Notes under the pieces: generated by a model | What the model was told of the DNA's origin: nothing | The model's input: the letters and a program-made list of their open reading frames with translations, nothing else | Databases searched by the model: none | Shown here: piece by piece, positions 19,865 to 32,244 of the stretch | Layout of the letters: every line of letters begins with the position of its first letter | Numbering within the stretch: position 1 is the first letter of the stretch | Origin: Symsagittifera roscoffensis | Lineage: Eukaryota > Xenacoelomorpha > Acoela > Convolutidae | DNA: 64,000 nucleotides | Assembly: GCF_963678635.1 (NCBI RefSeq) | Contig: NC_087067.1 | Span: 47,838,618 to 47,902,617 of the forward strand | Reading direction: 5' to 3' | Translations under genes and position numbers: made by a program

Positions 19865-21195
19865 TGTTATCTCCTTGCCTTCTTCATGAATTTTTTAGTG
19901 TGGCTACTTTTCCTTCCCCCAATTATTTTATATTGTGGGATATCGAGTGATTTTAAAAGGTTAAGAATTAATATTATACATAATATTCAATTCGGTTTTC
20001 TTTTTTGCCCACATGCCACTTTTGATGTCTGTGACAATTGGAAAAGGCAATAAAAATCACCCCTCTCACCCCTGTCACCCCATTACAGCACACTTACCCC
20101 ATCCCCCCCCCCCCCCACCATTTGTAAGTCCTTCACTCACCACAACTTCTCTCTCCCCACATAATTTAAATGTTGTCATGAGGGAATGGGGATAATTATT
20201 AGGTTGTTCGAATTGGGAGCTAAAAAGAAGAGAAAGGGTATCTAAAGTGTAGGGAAAGTAGTTTCGCAGAAGTTAAACAAATAATTAGGATTTGAAATCG
20301 AGTAGGTTGTGATGAAAAAAAAAGAGAAAAAATATGAAGAACAAAACGTGAAATTTGGAGAAGATTGGGAAAAATTTAACACCGATCATAATCCATAATA
20401 ATACAATATATTAATTTTTAAATGGAATGTTGTGGATGTAAATTCTCTGAAAATAAAAATTTTTATGGGTTTCTAACCATTGCGTGGTCCTAAATTGTAA
20501 TTATTGTTTTGAGAATGAATAAAGTATCAATAACTACTCATGGAACCTCAGTGCGGGAATGACCTATTGTTTCTAGAAAAATCATTTACATGAAACAAAT
20601 AAAATCAAAACACCAAAGCATAAAAAAAACGCTCCCAAATAATGATACAATTCTATATAAATCATTTTTAATCGAAGATGAAAAGTAAACTTATTCTTTT
20701 CAACCAGAATGAATCTACTATTTGAAGTGAAACCAAATTAGATGGCCAGGTTTTGTAGCAGCTCTCACTGATGTCGGAACACAAAACAGAACTGCTTCTG
20801 CTAATAAGAGTTTTTAGCAAGAGGCACAGAAGGAAACTCTAAAAAAAGCTTGAAAGTTTAGCAAGTAAAAGTCACATGAATGGTGAATATGCATAAACCA
20901 TAAACAAGAATTAAAAAAACCACTACAGTCAAAGTTACAATCAATATAAATCATTTAAAAATTCAGGTAACCAATCCAAAAAAAAACACAATTCTACCTT
21001 GAAATAGTCATAAAGCTATATATTACTACAACATCAGAAACACATTAGATTCTCACCTTGAAACAATTATAGAGCTATGTATTACTGCAACAAATGTCAG
21101 GCAAGAAAAACATCAACTCTGATTGTTGACAACTTGATCTAAACCAACTTAAGTAAAACAATCTAGCCTCTTAAGTGTTGCCGCGAGTTGAGCAA
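19865..21195. other. Flank after the giant element, no gene seen
   Basis: Low-complexity AT-rich DNA. It has a run of 14 C at 20103-20116 and a diverged ~50-bp direct repeat (CTTGAAA..TATAGAGCTATxTATTACT) near 20998 and 21057. No coding signal was found on either strand. Confidence 0.5.
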
Positions 21196-21199
21196 AGGA

Positions 21200-24100
21200 A
21201 GAAAACTATGTTTGCCTTTATGTTTGGTTATATTTTCCAGTCTATTTTCGAGTCGAAGTATGAGTCCGTGTTCGTATCTATGTTCGAGTCCGTGTTCGAG
21301 TCCATGTTTGCGTTTATGATCGAGGAGTCCATGTTCGACTCCATGATCGAATCCAAGTTCGAGTGCATGTTCGAGTCCATGTTCGAATCCAAATTCGAGT
21401 GCATGTCGGCGTCCATCTTCGCGTCCATATTCGAGTCCTTGTTGGCATCGATGATCGCGCTCATGTTCGAGTCCATATTCGAGTCAACGTTGGCGACCAT
21501 ATTCGCGTCCATGTTGGAGTCCATGTTCGCGCCCATATTCGAGTCCCTGTTCTCGTCCATCGTCGAGCCCGTAATCGCGTCCATCTTTGAGTCCATGTTC
21601 GCGTCCATGTTCGAGTCAGTATTCGCGTCCAAATTCGCGTACCTGTTCGTGTCAAGTTTCGCGAATAGATTCGCATTCAAGTTTGCGTCAATTATCGCGT
21701 CCTTGTAGAGCCTATGTTCGCGTTCATGTTTGCATCCATGTTCGGGTCCAGATTCGCGTCCATGTTCGCGTCCACGTTCGCCTCCATGTTCTCATCGATG
21801 TTCGCATTCATGTCCGAGTCCTTGTTCGCATCGATGGTTGCGTTCATCCTGGAGTCCATTTTCGAGTCAATGTTGGCAACCATATTTGCGTTCATGTTCG
21901 ACTCCATATTCGCACCCATATTCGAGTCCATGTTTTCGTCCATCTCGAGCCCGTATTCGCGCCCATGTTTGAGTCAATGTTCGCTTACCTGTTCATGTCA
22001 AGTTTAGCGATTAGATTCGCATTCATGTTTGCGTCAATTTTCGCGTCCTTTTTAGAGCCCATGTTCGCGTCCAGGTTTGCAACCATGTTCGCGTCCAGAT
22101 TCGCGTCCATGTTCGCGTCCGCGTTCGCCTCCATGTTCTCATCGATGTTCGCATTCATATCCGAGTCCTTGTTTGTATCGATGGTTGCGTTCATCCTGGA
22201 GTCCATGTTCGAGTCAATGTTCGCGACCATATTTGCGTCCATGTTCGACTCCATTTTCGCGCCCAAATTCGAGTCCAGGTTCGCGTCCATGTACGAGTCC
22301 GTATTCGCGTCCATGTTCGCATACATATTCGCGTCAAGTATCGCGTCTAGATTCGTATTCATCTTCGCGTCAATTTTCGCGTCTTATGTTCGCGTCTACT
22401 TTCGCGTCCATGTTCTCATCAAGTTCGAGTCTAAGCTCGCGTTCATGTTCGAGTCCATATATGGGTTTTATTTGCGACCAAATTCGTGACCATGTTCGAG
22501 TCCATGTTCGATCCATGTTCGCCACCGTGTTAACGTCTTTGCTTTCGTCCATGTTCGCGTCTAGTATCGCGTCCATAATCGCGTCTAATTCCGCGTCCAT
22601 GTCCACGTTCATCTTCGCATCCTTGTTCGATTCAAAGTTCTTGCCCATGTTCGTGTCCTTGTTTGAGTTCTCATTCGCGTCCAGGTTCGCTTCCATGTTC
22701 GCGTCCATGTTCGAGTCCATGATCGAGTCCATGTTCGCGTCCATTTTTTTGTCCATGTTCGCGCCCAGATTCGCGTCCAGATTCAATGTTCTTGCCCAAG
22801 CTTGTGTCCTTGTTTGAGTTCTCATTCGCGTCCAGGATCGCTTCCATGTTCGCGTCCGTATGCGCGTCCATGTTCGAGTCTCTTGTCCATGTTCCATGCT
22901 CTTGTCCATGTTCGAGTCCATGTTCGCGTCTATGTTCGCGTCCAAGCTTTTGTCCATATTCGCGTGCAGGTTCGCGTCCAATTCCACATCCAAGTTGGCG
23001 TCCATATTCGCATCCATATTCGGGTCCATGTTTGCAATTATGTGCGTCCTCTCGTAGCGCCTATGTTCGCGTTCAGATTCACGTTCATATTTGTATCCTT
23101 ATTCGATTCAATGTACTTGTTTCTGTTTGAATTCTCTTTCAGGTCCGTGTTAGCGACCATGTTCGCGTCCAGGTTCGCTTCCAAGCTTTTGTCCATATTC
23201 GCGTGCAGGTTCGCGTCCAATTCCACATCCAAGCTCGCGTCCATATTCGCATCCATACTCGGGTCCACATTCGTAATTATGTGCGTCCTATCGTAGCGTC
23301 TATGTTCGCGTTCAGATTCAAGTTCTTATTCATATCCTTATTCGATTCAATGTACTTGTTTCTGCTTGAATTCTCTTTCAGGTCCGTGTTAGCGTCCATG
23401 TTCGCGTCCAGGTTCGCGTCCAAGTTCGTGTCCTTGTTCGAGTCCATATTCACGTATGTTCTCATCAATGCTGGCGTCTCTGTTCGCGTCCAGGTTTGCG
23501 TCCATATTCCGTCCATGTTCGCGCCAGTGTTCGCTCTAGATTCGCGTCCATGTTCGCGTCCAAATTCGCGTGCCTGTTGGCGTCCATGTTCGCGTCCAGA
23601 TTCGCGTCCATGTTCGCGTCCAGACTCGCGTCCATGTTCGCGTCCATGTTCGCGTCCAAATTCGCGTGTCTGTTGGCGTCGATGCTAGTGTCCATGCTGG
23701 CGTCTATGTTCAAGTCTAATTCTTGTCGATGTTCGCGTCCTTAATCACATGCATGTTTATGTCCATGCATCAAGCACACGTCCAGGTCCGCATCCATTTT
23801 TTCGTCCACATTCGCGTCATATTCGCGTCAATATTCCAGTCCATGTCTGCGTTCTTGTTCGCGACCAAACTCGCGTCCAGATTCGTGTCGGCATTCGAGT
23901 TGATGTTCGCGTCCCTGTACAATTGAATGCTCTTGTCCATGTTCGCATCCTTGTTTCAGTAAATATTCGAGACCAGGGTTGCATCCATAATCGTATCCAG
24001 GTTTGCATCAATGTTCAATTCCATGTGTGCGTCCAAAGTTGTGACCATGTTGGCGTCCATGTTCGATTCAATGTTATTGTACATATTCGCGCCCTTGTTT

Positions 24101-27100
24101 CAGTTCTTGTTCGCATCCATATTTGCGTCCATAATCGAGTCCACATTTGCGTCAATGGTCGAGTCCAGGCTTACGTCAATGTTCGCGTTCTTGTTCGAGT
24201 CCATGTTCGCGTCCGTGTTAGCATCCATATTTGCAGTCATGTATGCGTCTATGTTCGCGACCATATTCTCGGTCATGTTGACATCTAGATTCGTGTCCTT
24301 GTTCGCGTCTATGTTCGCTTCCATGTTCGCGTCCATGTTCGCGTCCATACTTTTGTCCATGTTCGCGCCCAGATTCGCGTCCATTTTGGCGTCCCTCTTC
24401 GCGTATAACTTAGAGCGTATGTTCTCATCCATGTTGGCGTCTCTGTTCGCATCCAGGTTTGAGTCCATGTTCGCGCCAGTGTTCGCTCCAGATTCGCGTC
24501 CAAGTTCGCGTCCAAATTCGCGTGCCTGTTGGCGTCGATGCTAGTGTCCATGCTGGCGTCTATGTTCAAGTCTAATTCTTGTCGATGTTCGCGTCCTTGA
24601 TCACATGCATGTTTATGTCCATGCATCAAGCACACGTCCAGGTCAGCATCCATTTTTTCGTCCACATTCGCGTCATATTCGCGTCAATATTCCAGTCCAT
24701 GTCTGCGTTCTTGTTCGCGACCAAACTCGCGTCCAGATTCGCGTCGGGATTCGAGTTCATGTTCGCGTCCCTGTACAATTGAATGCTTTTGTCCATGTTC
24801 GCATCCTTGTTTCAGTCAGTATTCGATACCAGAGTTGCATCCATGATCGTATCCAGGTTTGCATCCATGTTCGATTCCATGTGTGCGTCCAAATTTGCGA
24901 CAATGTTCGCGTCCATGTTCGATTCAATGTTCTTGTATATATTCGCGCCCTTGTTTCAGTTCTTGTTCGCATCCATATTTGCGTCCATAATCGAGTCCGG
25001 ATTTGCGTCAATGGTCGAGTCCAGGTTTAAGTCAATGTTCGCGTTCTTGTTCGAGTCCATGTTCGCGTCCGTGTTAGCATCCATATTTGCAGTCATGTAT
25101 GCGTCTACGTTCGCGACCATTTTCGCGGCCATGTTATCATCTAGATTCGTGTCCTTGTTCGCGTCCATGTTAGCGTCCATGTTTGCGTTCATATTCGCAG
25201 GCATGTTCCGGACTATGCATCAAGGACACGCCCATCATCTCATTTATGATCGAGCTCATAATCGCGTCCAACTCACGTCCATGTCCGAGTTCATGATCCA
25301 CTCCAATTTCTTGTCCATGTTCGCGTCCATGCTCGAGTCCATGTTGGAGTCCATGCATGCGTTCATGTTCGAGCCAAGGTTTGCGGCGATTTTTGCATCC
25401 ATGTGTGCGTTCATATTTGCGGCTAAACTCGCGTCCAGATTTGCCTCTCTATTCGCGTTCATCTTTGCGCTCATGTTCGATTTAATGCTTTCGTCGATGT
25501 TTGAGTCTATGATCGAGTTCATGTTTGGGTCCATGCTCGCGTCTAGATGCGAGTCCATGTTCGATTCAATGTTCTTGTCCATATTTGCGCCCTTGTTTCA
25601 GTTCTTGTTCGCATCCATGTTTGCGTCCTTAGTCGAGTCCAGATTTGCGTCAATGGTCGAGTCCAGGTTTGCGTCAATGTTCGCGATCTTGTTCGAATCC
25701 ATGTTCGCGTCCGTGTTAGCATCCATATTTGCAGTCATGTATGCGTCTATATTCGCGACCATATTCTCGGCCATGTTGACATAAAGATTCGTGTCCTTGT
25801 TCGCGTCTATGTTCGCTTCCATGTTCGCGTCCATGTTCGCGTCCATACTTTTGTCCATGTTCGCGCCCAGATTCGCGTCCAGATTCAATGTTCTTGCCCA
25901 AGCGCGTGTCCTTGTTTGAGTTCTCAATCGCGTCCAGGTTCGCTTCCATGTTCGCGTCCGTATTCACGTCCATGTTCGAGTACATGCTCTTGTCCGTGTT
26001 CGAGTCCATGTTCACGTCCATGTTCGCGTCCATGTTCGCGTCCAAGCTTTTATCCATATTCGCGCTTAGATTCGCGCCCATATGCGCGTCCATGTTCGCG
26101 ACCAACTCCACATCCAATTTCGCGTCCATATTCGCTTCCATATTTGGGTCCATGTTCGTAATTATGTGAGTACTATCTTAGCGTCTATGCTCGCGTTCAG
26201 ATTCACGTTCATACTCGTATCCTTATTCGATTCAATATTCTTGGTTCTGTTTGAATTCTCTTTCAGGTCCGTGTTAGCGTCAATGTTCGCGTCCAGGTCC
26301 GCGTCCATGTTCGTGTCCCTGTTCGAGTCCATATTCGCGTCCATGTTCGCGTCCATGTTCGAGTCCGTGTGTGCTTTCAGTTTTTGTCCATTTTCGCGTC
26401 TTTGTTTCAAGCTACATTCGCGTCCATGTTTGAGTCCATGATCGCGTTAAGGTTTGCCTCCAAGTTCAGATTCATGTTCGCGTCCAAATTTTTGTCCACG
26501 TTCGCCTCCATATTCTCATTCATGTTAGCGTCCATTTTGGCGTCCCTCTTCGAGTATAACTTTGAGTGTATGTTCTCATCCATGTTGGCGTCTCTGTTCG
26601 CGTCCAGGTTTGCGTCCATGTTCGCACCAGTGTTCCCTCTAGATTCGCGTCCATGTTCGCGTCCAAATTCGCGTGCAGGTTGGCGTCCATGTTTGCGTCC
26701 AGATTCGCGTCCATGTTGGCGTCCAAATTCGCGTGCCTGTTGGCGTCCAAGCTAGTTTCCATACTGGCGTCTATGTTCAAGTCTAATTCTTGTCGATGTT
26801 CGCGTCCTTAATCACATGCATGTTCATGTCCATGCATCAAGCACACGTCCAGGTCCGCATCCATTTTTGCGTCAGCATTCGCGTTATATTCGCGTCAATA
26901 TTCCAGTCCATGTCTGCGTTCTTGTTCGCGACCAAAGTCGCGTCCAGATTCGCGTCGAGATTCGAGTTCATGTTCGCGTCCCTGTACAATTGAATGCTCT
27001 TGTCCGTGTTCGCATCCTTGTTTCAGTCAATATTCGAGACCTGGGTTGCATGATCGTATCCAAGTTTGCATCCATGTTCGATTCCATGTGTGCGTCCAAA

Positions 27101-28797
27101 GTTGCGACCATCTTCGCGTCCATTTCGATTCAATGTTCTTGTCCATATTCGCGCCCTTATATCAGTTCTTGTTCGCATCCATATTTGCGTCCATATTCGA
27201 GTCCAGATTTGCGTCAACGGTCGAGTCCATGTTCGAGTCCATGTTAGCATCCATATTTGCAGTCAAGTATGCGTCTATGTTCGCGACCATATTCTGGGCC
27301 ATGTTGTCATCTAGATTCGTGTCCTTGTTCGCGTTCATGATCGCGTCCATGTTTGCGTTCAAATTCGCAGGCATGTTCACGACTGTGCATCAAGGACACG
27401 CCCATCATCTCATTTATGATCGAGCTCATAATCGCGTCCATCTCACGTCCATGTCCGAGTTCAAGATCAACTTCAATTTCTTGTCAATATTCGCGTCCAT
27501 GTTCGAGTCCATGTTGGAGTCCATGCATGCGTTCATATTCGAGCCGAGGTTTGCGGCAATTTTTGCATCCATGTGTGCGTTCATTTTTGCGGCTAAACTC
27601 GCGTCCAGATTTGCCTCTCTATTCGCGTTGATTTTTGCGCTCATGTTCGAGTTAATGTTTTCGTCAATGTTTGAGTCCATGATCGAGTCCATGTTTGGGT
27701 CCATGTTCGCGTCTAGATACGATTCAATGCTCGTGTCAGTGTTCAAGTCCATGTGTGCGTCCATGTATGCGACTAAAATTGCGTCCATGTTCGCGTCTAG
27801 ACTCGATTCCACGTCCAGGTCCATGTACTATTGATTGCTCTTGTCCATGTTTGCGGCAATGTTCGTGTTCATGTTCGCTCCAAAATCTCGTACATGTTCG
27901 CTTCCATCTTCGATTCTATGCTCGCGTCCAAACTCGCGAATAGTTTCGTTTTCTTGTTCGCGTCCATGTGCAAGTCCATGTCGGCGTCCATGTTTGCGTC
28001 CAGGCTTGCGTCCATACCCGCGTCTATGTTCGCTCCAAGATTTGAGTCCATGTTCGCGGCCATTTTCGCGTGCCTGTTTGCGTCCACGTTCGCGTCCATG
28101 CTAGTGTCCTAGATCACGTCCATGTTCGCGTATAGATTCCAGTCCTTGTTCGCGTCCATGCTCAAGTCCAAGTTGTTGTCCCAGTTTGCGTCATTATTGG
28201 CATGCATGCCAGCTTCCATAAATCGAGGACTCGTCCATGTTCGGATCCATGTTACTCTCCATATACGCGTCCATATTCTCGTATGTTTTCGTGTCCTTGT
28301 TCGCGACCCTGATCAAGCTCGAGTTCTTGTTCATGTTCGCGTACATATCCGCGTGCCTGTTCTTGTCCATGCTATTGTCATTGATCGCGTCTATGTTTGC
28401 ATATAGATTCGAGTCCTTGTTCGCGTCCATGTTCAAGTCCAAGTTTTTGACCACGTTAGCGTCCATACATCAAAGACATGTCCATGGTCGGATCCATGTT
28501 ACCGTCCATATACGCGTCCATGTTCGCGTGCATATTCGAGTGTATGTTGGCGTCCATGGTGGCGTCCACGTTTGCGTCTGGTTTTGCGTCCATGTCGGCG
28601 CCCATGTTCGCTCCAGATTCGCTTCCATGTTCGGAACAATTTTTGCGTGCCTGTTTTTGTCCATGTTCGCTTCCATGCTAGTGTCCATGCTCGCGTCCTT
28701 GTTCGCGACCTTGTTCAGAATCAAGTTCTTGCTCATGTTCGCGTACATATTCGCGTGGCTGTTCGCGTCCTTGCTTTTGTCATTGATCGCGTCTTTC
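21200..28797. repeat. 12-bp minisatellite with higher-order repeats (about 7.6 kb)
   Basis: The unit is TTCGCGTCCATG, with common variants TTCGAGTCCATG, TTTGCGTCCATA and TTGGCGTCCATG. The length is a multiple of 3 and the unit has no stop in any phase, so all six frames read open: FASM, RVHV and SRPC types on +, NMDA, REHG and TWTR types on -. Longer blocks are re-duplicated: one starting CAAGTCTAATTCTTGTCGATG occurs near 23711, 24567 and 26778; another near 23054, 23296 and 26177; and a third (CAAGGACACGCCCATCATC) near 25217 and 27388. The dense CG dinucleotides contrast with the AT-rich flanks. Phase changes often, which argues against one real protein. Confidence 0.93.
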
Positions 28798-29705
28798 GTG
28801 TAACACTCTATTCAAAATCCCGTGCTCAAACTCTCAGAGATTATAAGTTTAGCGGAAAATTTCTGAAAAGGAAGTACATTGCTCCCAAGTTTCAAACGAA
28901 AATTAAATCAGTTTCGATCATGAATCGTTTTACTAGAGTGATATCAAACGACTTCTATATCTTGACCCTAAAGACTGAAAAATGAACTAAAACAATCAAA
29001 GGTAAAGTCACAAAAAATAGTACTCGAACATTTGTAAATTTTCGCGTTCTTCTAGATTCAGTCTATCGAGCACAACTTGAACAACATCAAGGCCATATAC
29101 AAATAGTTGAAAACAATTCATTATCACGGTAACCACGGACGCTTAAAGTAAGATATACACAATAAAAAATCGATACCTCATATCGAAATTAACGATCCAT
29201 CAAGTGAAAGCCAACATAAAAAACTCAAGATGTCAAGAAATAATGTTTTTTGATTAAAAAAACCAACTTGAAAAGTTCAAATTACACGTGATTTAAAAGA
29301 TGGCATAAAAATATATCAAGGATTCCGCTTACTTTAGAAGAATGATCACGAGTATTGCGACCCAATCACTCGCACCAAGCAACTATTGTTTGGTTTCCTG
29401 AAAACAGATGTACCAATTTTCAAGTCGCCAAAATTCATGCTAGAATGATAAAATTTCACAAAAATTATTTTAAAGATTCTATGCCATTTAAACACCTACA
29501 CCCTATTCGATGAAGATATGACAAAAAACCCTATAGAAACATGCAAGCAAAAGAAAAAAAGCGAAATGTTTTCAATTAAACCCTGAAACAGAATAAGCAG
29601 GCATATATTGGAAACCACTTTTTCGAACACAAAATTCAGAAAAAATAGTCAATTATGAAAAAAGTTTTGTCAATGGTCTCAAACTAACCATCTTTTTAGC
29701 ACAAA
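28798..29705 (+). pseudogene. Decayed env of a relative of the giant element
   Basis: Protein and DNA similarity to the giant element's env begins at its residue ~76 (VTLYSKSRA here, ATLYSKARA there) exactly where the minisatellite ends. It runs with many stops and frameshifts to about 29690, matching env positions ~13660-14525. The next ~1.5 kb of env is missing. Landmarks: QHQGHIQ against RYQGHIK; AKIHARMIKFH kept almost unchanged. A short insert near 29003-29020 fills the stretch where the giant copy has its frameshift. It is an older insertion than the giant copy and has lost its LTRs. Confidence 0.85.
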
Positions 29706-30330
29706 ATGAGCCGTGATATTAGATCACTGAATCGTTTTATCTCTTGTCCCTCCAAGCTCCACCGACATTACCCTGTCATATCAATCTCCGGCATCACTTT
29801 TTCTCCCTTATCAGTTTTCAGCCCTACTTTTTCCCCGTTCATCCAACTCACCTCAATTGATCTCTAATGATTCATTCAAACTGTTTTTGATACTCAAAAC
29901 ACACTAAAAAATCCCGCCATGACACCCAAAAGATTTTTTAGACTCCAAATCGAGCCCCACTAATTTTTCGCAACCACCTTTTGTCCCAATATTTCCCTCA
30001 ACTCTTGTAGCACTCTCCACGTTCAGCTGCTCCTTTACCGACGATACCCCCGACGTTGCCCTTGTTTCCAGTAATGTACCTGATACCCCCAGCGCCATGA
30101 CCGATGACCTCTTGAGCCTGATCTCGATTAATTGATACACAACCGACAACTCTTCACAATACTAATCAACATCCTATTATCCATCTATTACCCAGTCCGC
30201 TTTGCCTTCAGATTCATTCACATCAACCATTCGCAACGCTACCCCCCGTGCTCAGCGAATGCTCATCATCACAACTTACTCGAAGTAACCACCCTCACCA
30301 TTTCAATGTCGATATCGTAGATAAAATGTT
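29706..30330 (+). pseudogene. Decayed start of the post-env gene
   Basis: AAAATGAGCCGTGATATTAG matches the start of the post-env frame (MSRDIRSL here, MSRQLGSL there). Similar Pro/Ser-rich composition continues for a few hundred bases with stops; P-T-D-x-P/SSNV-like words near 30040-30080 fit PPTDFPTSNV. The limit at 30330 is approximate. It confirms the env to post-env order in a second element. Confidence 0.6.
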
Positions 30331-30459
30331 TTTCTCTACTATATCTTCATCTATTGGTAAATTATCCGTCAAAACTCCATGAAACTGTTTTAGATCAAAG
30401 CTGCTTAATTCAAGAAAATCATTAAAGATCTTGAACTTGGATCTTTGAAGACTAGTTTT

Positions 30460-31150
30460 TCAAAACACATGAACTGCAAGCACTCGAAACAAACACAAAT
30501 TGTCGTTGTATGGTTGTTTGGTGTTTTGATCCGAAACCAAATAACTGACACGGTTTTTCCTCAGAACTGGTTCGAGAATCACTGAGTCTGGATATCCCAT
30601 GGGTACGTTATCGAGTGAGGTAGCAAAAATGGTCAATTTTGTGACCAACTTGAATCACAATTTTGTATTTTGTCTCTCTTGTGCACAAACTTTAACGATA
30701 TCTTACTTATTGGCCTTGTTCTGTATATTCGTCAAGTCTACTTTAGTACAAAGCAGCATACATTTACCAAAAATGTAGTTATTTTCATGAGCGTAGAAAA
30801 AACGATATTCAACAGTTTCTGTATTACGTAACACAAATCCCAAGGCAGTGTTATTTTTTGCTGCACAATCAAGTTTTTCGAAAGACGTAGTTCAGAAAAT
30901 TGAAAACTGAATTCCCTCTGGAGTCCATTTTCCATCGCGGTGTCTGTCAAGAAGTGTTGACAGGCTTTGTATTTATCTTGAAGTGTTGACAGGCATTGTA
31001 GCTGATCACTAACCTCCTCCTTTTCCAAATCAGCAAAAAAACACACATTTTCCTCGCTTTCATTCCTTGATGTTTTCTGGGACGTTGCTGGAATGATTTT
31101 TAGCCTGAAAATTGTTTATCAAATGATACACATTTTGTCAACTTCCTGGG
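30460..31150. repeat. Diverged repeat unit A (with minus-strand ORF 31046-30738)
   Basis: First of three related units sharing CTCGAAACAAACAC, ACAAAGCAGCATA and TTTTCATGAGCGTAGAAA. On the minus strand 31046-30738 is open for 102 aa (SDQLQCLSTLQDKYKACQHF then LTDTAMENGLQREF). The matching frame in unit C shows QHFLTETEMKNG, so these are paralogues. No family recognised. Confidence 0.6.
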
Positions 31151-31164
31151 ATTTTTTGGGTTCA

Positions 31165-31670
31165 AAGTTTGTTGTTCTATGCAAACGAACTACAGGTGCT
31201 CGAAACAAACACAGTTAATCATTGTACGGATGACGCTTTGTGTCTGAAATCGAGCAGTTTACTTAGCACCAAGCAGCATAAATTTATCAAAGATGGTGTT
31301 GTTTTCATTAGCGTAGAAATAACCCTATTCACCGGTTTCTGTATTAAGTAACACAAGTCCCTAGGCAGTGTTAATTTTTGTTGCACAATCAAGTTTTTCA
31401 AAGGATCTAGTTCAGAAAGTTGAAAATTTAATACCCTCTGAAGTCCAATTCCTTCGCGGTGCCTGTCTACTTATCTTGAAGTCTTGACAGGCATTGTAGC
31501 TGATCACTAACCTCCTCCTTTTTGCAAATCAGCAAAACAATCATTCATTTTCATAGCTTTCTTTTCTTGATCTTTTCTACGACGTTGTTGAAGTGGTTTA
31601 TAGCATGAAAATTGTTTCTCACACGATACACTTTTTGTCGACCTTTTGATGTTTTTGGGTTTCAAAATTT
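31165..31670. repeat. Diverged repeat unit B
   Basis: About 500-520 bp from unit A and unit C landmarks. Its minus-strand frame is broken: only pieces such as 31401-31219 stay open. Confidence 0.6.
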
Positions 31671-31674
31671 GTTG

Positions 31675-32160
31675 TTCTATGCAAAAGAATTACAAGTGCT
31701 CGAAACAAACACAAGTACTCCTTGTATGGATGACACTATGTGTCCCAAATGAAACAGTACAAACTTAGTACAAAGCAGCATAGATTTATCAAAAAAGGTG
31801 TTATTTTCATGAGCGTAGAAAAAGTATATTTGCTGGTTTCTATTTTAAAGCACACAAAAACACAAAACACAAGTTAATGTTAAAATTTGCTCTGCAATCA
31901 AATTTTTCAAAGACTTGATCCAGTTTTCCATTAACTAGATTAGGATCAGAATTGGAAAGTTGAAAGTTCAACACCTTGTGGTGTCCATTTTTCATCTCGG
32001 TTTCAGTCAAGAAGTGCTGAAAGGCATTCAAATCAACTCGTAAATGGTCCCTATCCTCCTCGTTTTCCATGAGTTTATTCATACAGCAAAAGAATCACTC
32101 TTTTGCCTCGCCTTCAACTCGTGATCTCTCTTTTGATGTATTTGAAGTTAATAAAAGCGA
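31675..32160. repeat. Diverged repeat unit C (with minus-strand ORF 32082-31840)
   Basis: Same landmarks as units A and B. The minus-strand frame 32082-31840 (80 aa) has EDRDHLRVDLNAFQHFLTET, clearly related to unit A. Three copies with different decay suggest an old tandem duplication of a small gene. Confidence 0.6.
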
Positions 32161-32244
32161 TACACACAAGGTTGATTTTCGGGTTGACTCTGCCTGCTTC
32201 TTGATCGCACTTTGTACAAAGTATAGAGCGATTGCTTTTAAGAA

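Noticed and set aside
20013-20195. 60-aa + strand frame over the poly-C run
   Set aside because: Low-complexity Pro/His translation of a C-rich tract without any gene signal.
21200-28797. CRISPR-like array
   Set aside because: The units are 12 bp, contiguous and without unique spacers, in eukaryotic DNA.
21175-28985. About 60 overlapping open frames of 60-330 codons on both strands
   Set aside because: They come from a stop-free 12-bp repeat; phase is not kept, all six frames are open and residues just repeat the unit.
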